This document shows positions 55,587 to 64,000 of a DNA stretch of 64,000 bases, piece after piece (the stretch's first letter is position 1; every line of letters begins with the position of its first letter). Both the position numbers and the translations under genes were made by a program. The notes under the pieces are model-generated. The model searched no databases, had not been told where the DNA came from, and saw only the letters and a list, made by a program, of their open reading frames with translations. This DNA comes from Erigeron canadensis (lineage: Eukaryota; Streptophyta; Magnoliopsida; Asterales; Asteraceae). The stretch spans positions 3,224,001 to 3,288,000 of the forward strand of contig NC_057769.1 of assembly GCF_010389155.1 (NCBI RefSeq). The letters are read 5' to 3'.

Positions 55587-55764
55587 TTACTCACCCTTAA
55601 ATTGTATACTTTGTCTAGGTGATATATCGCATGAAATTGTAATAAATGTTACTCGCTTTGCTATTTTGTATAACAATTTAAAAACCTTTATGTATGTATT
55701 GAAGTTTTAGTTACATGCATGTGCATGTATCAACCTGCTAAAATAGGTAAAACCTCTGAGGATT
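55587..55764. other. Spacer
   Basis: AT-rich spacer between the Harbinger-like element and copy B; nothing recognised. Confidence 0.4.
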
Positions 55765-57128
55765 AAGGGTGTAATGCCATAAATTAACATATTGGCTAGT
55801 TTTTGGCTAATTTTTGACCAATCAAAAGTCGACACGTGTTATTGCCAAAAACTAGCCAAATTACATCGTGTAGCGTACAAATCTAGCCAAAACATGCTAA
55901 TTTACCAATGCCGGAAAACATATAAAAGGGAACCGGAAAATAAACAAAGTTGCCAGAAAACATAAAAAGTGATCTTTTTTTTATAAAATATAAACTTGGG
56001 CTCAGCATTTGGGGGTTGGGAATTTCGGAAGTCGGAGACGCCATGACTGCTAACCCGAAGGTTTACCCCGCCAAGATACGCCCCGGATCATCCGAGTCTC
56101 ATTTTTACGAACATTTAGTATCATCATCGCCCATTTAACGTAACACCGACAACCTAATTGTTCAACGATATCATCATCGACTAAAACTACTTTTTCCGGC
56201 TACGTGTTGCTTTAATAAAACAAAATACGGCAACACAACCAAGGAAAAATCCGGCAACGCTACTACTAAGTTAACACTACCAAGCTAATCACAAACATGC
56301 AATTAACGTCAATGTAAAAAGATAAATATACATATATATACATAAGCAGCAGCAGTTAATTGGAAAACCCAAGAAAGGGCTCGTCAGAAAACCACAACAA
56401 CCATAAGCAGCAGCAACAACAACAATTAACCAGAAAACCCAAGAAAAGGCTCGTTGGAAAACCGAAGCAACAGGCAACATCAGCAGTTCACCAAAAACCC
56501 AAAAAAGGACTCGCCAGAAAACTGAAGCAACAGGAAACCTCAAATAGGAGTGACTAGAAAACCGAAGCAACACTACCAGAAACCCCAAAAAGGGGTCACC
56601 GGATTACATGCAGCCACGATCTAACCAGAAACCCCATAAAAGAGATCACCGGAAAGTCAATTAAACCAGAAACCCCAAAAAAGGGGGTCGCCAGAAAACC
56701 GATTAAAGTAGCCAAATAGCTAATAAATGTGTCAACTACCACCCTTGCCAAAGCCAAACAACATTTTGGTCGATAAAAAGTGTATGTTTCTGGACGGCAA
56801 CCACCGGAAACCCCAAAAAGGGGTTTCGGTTTCCGATCTCACCGGAAATAAGGGTGCTATACGTAGCATCGCCAAGTTTTTTCGGCATGGATTCCGGCAA
56901 TAGAAGCCAAGAAAAACATAGAAATAGCCTCAAATCGAAAAACCCCCAAATCAACTTTAGGTTTCCGGTGAACTGAAAGTTTTGGCGCAAGAACAAAAAA
57001 AAATGGTCACAAGGCACGTTCCCAACGTTCACAAGGATTAGCCAAAACTGGCCGATATATATAGCCGATTAAACTTGTCAAAACTAGCCTTTTGCCGATA
57101 TAACTATTCGACTACACCCTTTCCCCTA
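55765..57128. mobile_element. TIR element, copy B (uninterrupted, inverted relative to copy A)
   Basis: The left end is TTAAGGGTGTAATGCC and the right end, inverted, is TTAGGGGAAAGGGTGTAGTCG, matching copy A's termini apart from a small indel. Read in reverse it follows copy A from TCGGCAAAAGGCTAGTTTTG through AAGTTTAATCGGC (the empty site of the solo LTR) to CGGAGACGCCATG. The interior 56360-56840 has about eight AGAAACCCCAAAAAGGGGTC/CGCCGGAAA-type subrepeats. No transposase is present. Confidence 0.75.
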
Positions 57129-58824
57129 ACAGTGGATTGGTTAATATGTGATTAACCTTCTTTATTTTGTTATTATGTGTATCCAAACTTTGCTAGTATA
57201 TTGGTACACAAAAGCCATAGGTGATCATTGGTCCGATACTTCGGGGGAAACCTATTCTCAGGGTGTGACAGACGATGTGTACAAGGTCCGGTTACATATT
57301 CACCGCTGCATGCTGATCCGCAATCTTGCTATCGTGTGCAATCAATTTTATATATTTTTTTATTGTGTGTTTCTAACTTTATTCGTCTCATATTTTGTTA
57401 ATTTTTTTCCAAAAATTACCCGTCACGTATTAATTTATTATAAAGATGATCAGGTACTCGAATATGAAAACATAAAAATTTCATAGATATAATATAAAAT
57501 TTTAAAGTCGGATAAAACGAATAAAATTTAAATCATGCACTATTTAGCATTTTCCTTATTTTTAATAATAACGATTGGTATAAGTCACAAAAAGGATCTG
57601 TGGTAGTTGTTTTTTTCATGAGTCATGTGATCATGTCTGTTGGTTAATAATATATGCATTCCAATTATGCATAAGTTACATTTTGCAAGATTCCAAAATT
57701 TTGGTTTGAGGTACATTTGTCTGTTTTTAATAAAGTGAACTTAAAGTTATAATTGATACCAAGCTGAAAGTTGAACCACTATGTTACAGTGGTTTGGCGT
57801 TTTAATGTCTAAGTTTTATGTTTGAACTTAAATAGGTAAGTATATATGTTAGTGGTTAAAAGAAAATGTTCGAAAAAATCACCAGATCTTAATTAGACTG
57901 CGTACATCTTAGTCAAAATCTTGTATTTCAAGTTGAAAGTTGCGTAACCGGTAACACTTGATTGTTTTTCATATACTTCAAGTACTAGTTAACCTCACTA
58001 TTTGGGTAAAAAAATCAAAGGGTGAGGGGGCAAATGACCGTATGAGCATAGGCACATCTCCATCATATGTTCATCATGATCAACTTTAATGGTTCACTTT
58101 TATTGGAGTGTTGGTGAATAAAGCTAAAACACACACACTAAAAAACTTGCCTTAGAAAGAGACACAACAATACAAGTGTTTAATCATAGTGTCTTGCCAA
58201 AAATGAGAAGTGTTTGCATGACTGAAATGGCATTCACTTTGCTATATATTGATGTGTGGTGAAATCAGTCAAGTCAAAAGGAAGGGGGAAAACACAGAAA
58301 TGTATATTACAGTATTATACGCATATAGAGATAAGTGAGAGTTACTATTTAGGTTTGTGGCTAGATTAAATGTGATAAGAGGAAAGTGAAAAGACAAACT
58401 GTCATTTCATATATGTATTGATACCACTACACAAAAATGAATGATTTTGTGAAGCATGATGGGATCATTATTTGTATCACATAAGTTGGTAAATCTACCA
58501 TTGTCATACATTAAATATTTTTACAATATGTTATGAAATATGTATAGCACAGTGTGATAGATTTATTAAATTATGTAGTACGATTATCACTTCCTGATCA
58601 AAATGCCTAGGATACTCTCAATTACGTACATTAAGATTAGGAAGATGATATTAGTATCATTTATTTTGATATATCTATCAATTGGAAAAATAATCAAATC
58701 AAAATGGTAAATACTAAATATATGAAGACTTTTTATATTTAATGAGTAATGACAACGTACTAAATATCCAAGAGGTTGGTTTAGTAATTAAAGTTTGAAA
58801 TTCTTTTTAAGAATGGTCTAGCGG
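57129..58824. other. Intergenic
   Basis: A frame at 57148-57486 (LVYWYTKAIGDHWSDTSGE) matches nothing I know and its second half is low-complexity. A fourth remnant of the XBAT31 3' flank lies at 57568-57640 (TGGTATAAGTCACAAAAAGG, then CATGTGATCATGTCTGTTGG). Otherwise nothing is recognised. Confidence 0.4.
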
Positions 58825-58985
58825 AGTAATGATAAATCCTCTTGAACTACTCTTAATCATAAGATGAAGCCACATGAAAAAATCAAGAGGGGTGATGAAT
58901 GAAAGATAAAAAGTGAATTACACATGTCAAATTGTTATGGTATTAAGATGATTATTAAGTTAAAGTTCTAAGAAAATCAATGATG
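58825..58985. mobile_element. Degenerate MITE of the 44409/25701 family
   Basis: GGAGTAATGATAAATCCTCTTG at the left resembles the family terminus, and the interior CCACATGAAAAAATCAAGAGGGGTGA and ACACATGTCAAA line up with 44475-44530. The right TIR is worn and no target-site duplication is seen. Confidence 0.5.
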
Positions 58986-59280
58986 GTCTCATTGTCGCTT
59001 TTGCTTAGCGCAAAGCGTGATTACTAAGCTATATACAACGGTGTGAATACTTGTTTGAGTGTGAGTTTTTTCTTTAATTGCATTTTTGATTAGCATAAAT
59101 TAGTGCCACGATATCAGGTAAAAGGCGAGTTCAATGTGTTATGGTGTTGATATAGTAACTTTTGACAGGTTTATTGTTATGACCACTCTAAAACGGGTCT
59201 AAGGTTTGAATTCTTTAAGACTTAAACAATCCATAATAAAAAACCTGGAGGGGTTGTGATGTTTCCAATACGACACTACG
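58986..59280. other. Intergenic
   Basis: Nothing recognised. Confidence 0.4.
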
Positions 59281-59426
59281 TTTTTTTTTGTTTTTTGAAC
59301 AAGAAACGTTGCTCTACTATAAACCATATATTTCAACTATTATCTTATGTTTAGGTTTGAACCTAGACTTTTATATTAAGAGACAAAACCTCTATCGAGT
59401 AAGCTAGCTCCCGATTAACTACTGTG
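59281..59426 (-). mobile_element. Minus-strand tRNA-derived SINE
   Basis: On the minus strand it starts with GGGAGCTAGCTTACTCGATAG (A-box region), then has TCTAGGTTCAAACCTAAAC (B-box), and ends in poly-A (the T-run at 59281). The flanks ACACTACG and TCACTTCG match only 6 of 8, so the insertion is old or the ends are slightly off. Confidence 0.5.
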
Positions 59427-60139
59427 TCACTTCGTATGTGGTGCAAATGTAGACTACTACATGTAGTCATGTCAAAATAACCACCATTAATCTTTTGGGT
59501 TTAACCCCAAAGATCAAACGTCAATAGCATGGGCTTCTTTTTGAAAAACTAATACTGGGCTTCTTTTTGAGCTAATAACATTGGGCCGACGGTTTTGACT
59601 TTACAGCTTTCTAGTTACCACTTTCCAGTGCTATACATACGGCTTTTTAAAAAGTAAACCCTGAAGTAGGCCCAATGCTAAGAACTGTTGAAGTATGCCA
59701 AAAGAAAAAACAAACCCAAATAAAATTTAACTATTTTTCCTAGCTATAAACTATAAGAAATGCTCTCTAGACATGGGCATTTGAATGGAAAAAAACGAAG
59801 TTACTTATTTTACTCGTCTACTTGAAGAAGACGTATGTAATACATGCTATGATTAAATTTGTTATATATCACGCATATAACATGGTATGTGTTGTGAGCG
59901 ATTCAACTACTCTATAACAAATTATGAGCAGTTTCACATAAAATTTACTGTCTATAGCTTTAACAATATTTGTTTAATACTAGAAATTATTGTTCTTGTA
60001 TTGCTCCAACATAGCATATGCTTTCACATTTTCAGTTGCCGTGGATATAGATCTTTTATCTTTATCTTTTTTTTATATATACTAAAAAACAACTGAGCTA
60101 ATAGCTTATTAACATGTCGTTCAAAAAAAAAAAACTTAT
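59427..60139. other. Intergenic
   Basis: The short frame at 59887 has no recognisable content. No gene was supported. Confidence 0.4.
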
Positions 60140-61011
60140 TAACTAATCATAGTTCTCGATTTTATCAAATTGGAAATTAATGATGTCATTATTAATTTAA
60201 TTATAAATTTAAAATTTTAGCAATCATTATCCAAATATATTGATATATTATATTAAAATTAATATTTGTAAAAATTATCTCACTAATTTATATTTTTTTT
60301 GTTTTCCATTAATAATTTATATTTTTTAACCTCACTAAATACTTAATTTATAGTTATTTTAATCTACACTTTTTTTTCAATCATAAATTTACACTTTTTA
60401 ACTATTAATTCTAATATATATCCAATAGAATAATAGTTAATTTATAATTAATAGAATAATATCTATTATATATCTTAATTATACGTTCTATCATACAAAT
60501 ATAAAAATAATTACTTAAAAATAAATAAAATATAATTTAAATATATTAAGATTTAAAAATAATTGTAATATTATCCTTTTTTTAAGTATTGTTAGATGAA
60601 CAGGTGATCCACTTCTATTAATATACTTTTTATAATATGTATTTATCTTAAAATTTGACAATAAATTTATTTATTAACATCGCAAAAAGATATATTGCTC
60701 ATCCATTATTCATTAATTTCAAACTTTTGACATCTATTTGAAAAAAGAGGGTTCCGATTAATCTTAAACTTTCAAGTAAAATCCATCTACTCAATATTTC
60801 CGCTAGCTAAACACGCATGTAAGCGTAACTTTTTGGTTGAAAAATCTATCTTTATTTTTAAATACGTTCTTAACATGTTTCAAGATTATTTTTTGACTAT
60901 TTTTCTTTTGAGTTAACAAAACTTTTTAGCTTGCATATAGTCAAACTTTGATAATAATCTAATCTTTATAACAATATAAACCCGTGTATTTGACACGAAT
61001 CTAAAATCTTG
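60140..61011 (+). mobile_element. Helitron-like element, second member of the 22476 family
   Basis: 60160-60420 (TTTTATCAAATTGG, GATGTCATTATTAATT, CAATCATTATCCAAATATATT, ACTAATTTATATTTTTTTTG) is homologous to 22550-22740. The right end has CCCGTGTATTTGACACG (hairpin) then AATCTAAAATCTTG and T, a worn version of the CTAG terminus of the other copy. The 5' TC end is not certain. Confidence 0.55.
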
Positions 61012-63157
61012 TATATAGATTTTTGATAATTTTTTACCTCATTAACTATTTTTTACCCTACAAAATATCGACATATACTCCAAGGCCCCAATTCACACAT
61101 ACAACCATTTCAATTTTATCTCACTTTTTTATTTTTACATAAGTGTGGAATCTTTGTTCTATTTTTCTAGTTTTGTTAAAAATCAAACTCGTTTTTATTC
61201 CCATTATTAATCCTAGATGGCTAGGTGCTAGCCAAATGACATCTTAATGCTGATTTAAAACCTAAAAATAAATTATATATTTTCATCACTTGTCTATAAA
61301 ATAGTTAGTGGCATGAAATTATCAGCTTCGGAATAACACCAACTAACTTGATTGGGACCAGCATCCAAACCATAACCTACTACTACATTATTATTTAACT
61401 CATAATATATTTATTGTTTCCAAAATCGGTTGTTAGTTACGTTGTGTGTACTTTGATCCAAGCCAATTGGATCTAGATTAAGAGCCATAACAATATCTTT
61501 TGGAGTTTAACTTTTCTTAAAACGTTACAAGATTCTATTCAGTGGAGACAATGGGTGGTGCCAATTGCCAAGCCTCCCCCAATAGACATAAACGTAATGG
61601 ATTTTTTATAAATAGGCCAAAGATTTTTCAAAATTTATATAGTGTAAGTGTGTAACTACCTCCAATGAATCAGAAACATTGTATGTTGGCTCCGCTACTA
61701 GTTCTATTGTTATATTTTATACATACATACCTTGTATTGTTTGTTTGAGGTCTGGTTTGACGAGCAGACCGCCATCTAATAATTTACTACTTACTATTTT
61801 TGATAACTTTGTTACAATGTCATTTATTACATGGGACCATCTCCTCACAAAATTGAAATGCAAATTTAAAACGCCACAATATTGACCAAAAAGCCAACGA
61901 CCTCAACTTTAACATTTAATAGGGGAGGAACTGAAGTTCCAAAAATTATACTATAAACAACACCATATTTTACTATACACTTCTTTGGACTTTTTGGCCA
62001 CCATGAGATCATCTCCCACGTGCATTATTCAATTTCACAGCCTTACTTTGACCAATATCTATAAATAAGTCATTATATCGACAGGTAAAAAGGAGAGGCT
62101 CTAGTTTTAACATATGCAATCTAACCAGTGTTCTTATGGTCGTTTTTTAGACTTTGTCCCTTCTAAGTTATTGTATAGAAATACTTTAGTATTTCGAGTT
62201 TAACAAAATGATTATGCAAGTTTTGAAGTCATATGAATGAATTCAAAATTATCTACTATCGTTTTTACCATTCAAGAGTATTTAACTTTAGGTAATAAAA
62301 ACGAGAGCAGAAATTATGTCGATGCACTTAAAGGACCATTTTCAAGTTATGTAGATAAGGAATGTTTGTGGTTTGGAATGCGACACTAAACATTAGGTAG
62401 GAAACTGCATTTGCTTGCACCATTGAGTACTGCAAATGTTGGTTCAAAACAATAACTCCTCATCTGCATTATGCATTTACTTCCCTTCTTAAAATCCCAT
62501 AGATCGGTTGGAAGTTGGAAACAAGATGATCATAGAGAAAAACGACGTGTGATTATGACGGAACCCTACACGAAATTTGTGTGAATTCGTGGAGTTATAC
62601 ATACACACGTGTTGCCTAATGTTACGTCCCAATTAGTCAAGATAGTAACGCTATGATACCCAAAAACATTGAACTGCATTTGATCAATATGTTAATGAAC
62701 GATCTTTGGACCAGTTTATGTGTAACATGTGCTCTTTAAATGTGAGGACTTTATAAAGGTTTGACTTTTTGTGTGTTAAAAAGTCAAATTTAATCCTTCA
62801 AATCTTTGCCTTCTCTTTTCCTTGTATAGGAAAATTTTGACAAAACTCATTCAAAGTAAAGAAAACATTGTATATCAACTAATCATCATTACTTGTACAT
62901 TATAGTTTTGAAACAAAAAAAAAGAAGGCATTTACCAGGAAAATGTATTCAACCAAAAAATAAAGAAGAAAAAAATCAAGTTTTTTGTATGAAATTTTTG
63001 TATTAATTAACATGGAGCAAGGTTTTTACACCATTACATCCTAAACTTTCTTGTTTGTCTTTAAATTAAAAGAAAAAAGAAGATCAAAAATTCAAGAACT
63101 GGATTGGATATTTCCTCCCTCTACATATGTAGTTCTCGTTGTTTATGTATCATTTAC
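61012..63157. other. Intergenic, with the PP2C 3' untranslated region at the right
   Basis: No gene was supported between the Helitron and the phosphatase. The last 150-200 bp (from about 62980) should be the PP2C 3' UTR on the minus strand. GTTGGCTCCGCTACTAG at 61684 resembles a CAGTGGCGGAGCC MITE end but is isolated. Confidence 0.4.
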
Positions 63158-63635
63158 TTACACACACGATCTCCATATCCTTCCTTCGAGTGAAATGACT
63201 ATAATGGATACATCATCATGGTAACGTCTTCGGTCCCCTTGTGGAATTTCTAACAGCTCATGAAAATCCATACCTACAAATAGATATAGTTTTACGGTCA
63301 CAACAAGATTGTCGATTAAAAACTTTTTTCTGTGAAATTATAAACTTTGTACAACAGTTTTGACTAGTACCTGCTTTCTTGGCTGCACGAAAAAGAACCT
63401 CCTCAACTAAGTGCTGAGCAGGGTCACCTTCGGGTGACCATTGAATAAAGAGTTCGACTTCAGAAACTGCCTCCTCATTAGTGAAGTATTGATATAACCC
63501 ATCTGAGGATAGTATCAAAAATCGGTCTCTTGGGCCTAATTTGTGATGGTGAAGATATGGGACACAGTTTATGTACGGTGAAGTGCCAACGTAGTCTATT
63601 CTAAACATTTGTAGTAGTGCGTCATTCCACTTAGG
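63158..63635 (-). CDS. POLTERGEIST-like PP2C protein phosphatase, last two exons (partial)
   Basis: Minus-strand exons are 63371-63635 and 63158-63273, joined by a 97-bp GT-AG intron that splits a Gly codon. Together they encode the C-terminal 127 residues. The first starts [20 protein letters not shown] and carries [19 protein letters not shown], which holds a metal-binding Asp of PP2Cs. The second reads [20 protein letters not shown] then [17 protein letters not shown] and the stop; the DD there is the last metal-coordinating motif. These blocks are highly conserved in the POL/PLL clade (Mg/Mn-dependent Ser/Thr phosphatases at the plasma membrane, signalling in meristem and stem-cell maintenance). 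The exon encoding the expected upstream RAFGAGFLKQ-type segment is not in the window, so the 63636-64000 intron continues beyond it. Which PLL paralogue it is cannot be told. Confidence 0.92.
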
Positions 63636-64000
63636 CTGCAAAAATAAGAATGAAACAAGATTTTCAGTATGATAGACATGCTTATGTGCAATTAAAAGAA
63701 ATGCTCTTTTGTATAATGGATGTGTTTCGTCTGTACAAGTTATTTTCTCGAATAGGTATAACGGGCAGTTCAGATGTTTGGGTAACGGGTTGAAATGGAT
63801 CTCGTCAAAATGAGTGAGTTTTTGGACAGATTGGGTTGGATTGAATCGATACGCAAATATGACTTTAGAAATCACATTGATTCCATAGCAATCTAATTCA
63901 TTGGATAAAATGATATAGATTGGCAAAAATTTTGACACATTTGACTATAAGCGAGTCAAGATTACCATCTAATCCATCTATGGAACTCACGTTATGTATT
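63636..64000 (-). other. Intron of the PP2C gene, running off the window
   Basis: The acceptor TTTTTGCAG lies just above 63635. The minus frame reads through the intron without a stop for about 100 codons by chance, giving a longer frame (63258-63938) whose N-terminal part has no PP2C similarity. No donor following a FLKQ-like codon run is present. Confidence 0.7.

Noticed and set aside
56289..57032. 98-99-residue minus-strand frames
   Set aside because: Counterparts of the same subrepeats in copy B.
57148..57486. 112-residue frame with WYTKAIGDHWSDTSGETYS
   Set aside because: Half is low-complexity Phe/Leu/Ile and no family is recognised; no splice or start support. It could be a gene fragment but cannot be supported.
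63258..63938. 226-residue minus-strand open frame taken as one protein
   Set aside because: Only the middle (from PKWNDALL to KKAG) is PP2C. The N-terminal part is intron before the acceptor at 63635 and the C-terminal part is intron after the donor at 63370.

Overview
This is AT-rich nuclear DNA from a flowering plant, most likely a eudicot and possibly an asterid or Asteraceae. The genes have GT-AG introns and plant-specific families (Dof, XBAT, POLTERGEIST-type PP2C), and the intergenic space is full of plant transposon types. The lineage guess is weak and rests only on the style of the Copia, SINE and Helitron repeats. Coordinates of spliced genes come from splice-site and protein-family reasoning done by eye.

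Four host genes are supported. (1) 6071-6928 (+) is an intronless gene for a 285-residue single-pass membrane protein of unknown function. (2) 16168-17473 (+) is a two-exon Dof zinc-finger transcription factor of the DOF5.1/DOF2.4 (PEAR-like) type. (3) 45227-48572 (+) is an eight-exon ankyrin-repeat RING E3 ligase that I recognise as XBAT31. (4) 63158-63635 (-) holds the last two exons of a POLTERGEIST-like PP2C phosphatase that runs off the right edge. The genes have no evident functional link to one another.

Most of the rest is transposable elements. Many can be delimited exactly from terminal inverted repeats (TIRs) plus target-site duplications (TSDs). hAT-type elements with 8-bp TSDs lie at 763, 15156, 26908, 28617 and 43194. 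Mutator-like elements or MITEs with 9-10-bp TSDs lie at 24330, 25701, 34963, 37840, 41064 and 44409. tRNA-derived SINEs with 11-20-bp TSDs lie at 10402, 21057, 36727, 42826 and 51880. Two PIF/Harbinger-like elements with TTA TSDs lie at 51575 and 54645, each with a decayed ORF1-type gene and no transposase. Helitron-like elements lie at 8462, 9586, 22476 and 60140. A 6.05-kb Copia retrotransposon with nearly identical 206-bp LTRs spans 27895-33944 on the minus strand.

The most complex region is 49.0-57.7 kb, just 3' of XBAT31. Two copies of one 1.35-kb TIR element lie in opposite orientation (49190-51574 and 55765-57128). The first is split by a solo LTR whose empty site is preserved in the second, and a Harbinger-like element carrying a SINE abuts it. 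Remnants of the XBAT31 3' flank recur at about 53.1, 54.06 and 57.6 kb. A second nest is at 40.9-42.5 kb, where a Mutator-like element with a CCACCG-rich minisatellite core is inserted in a hAT-like element.

No tRNA or rRNA gene, CRISPR array or virus-like gene was seen. The strongest candidates for something undescribed are the inverted TIR family with internal CCGGCGAGC-type subrepeats, the coding-dead but recently inserted Copia copy, the foldback Mutator-like hairpins, and an AG|GTAAGT ratchet-type splice site at the XBAT31 RING exon.
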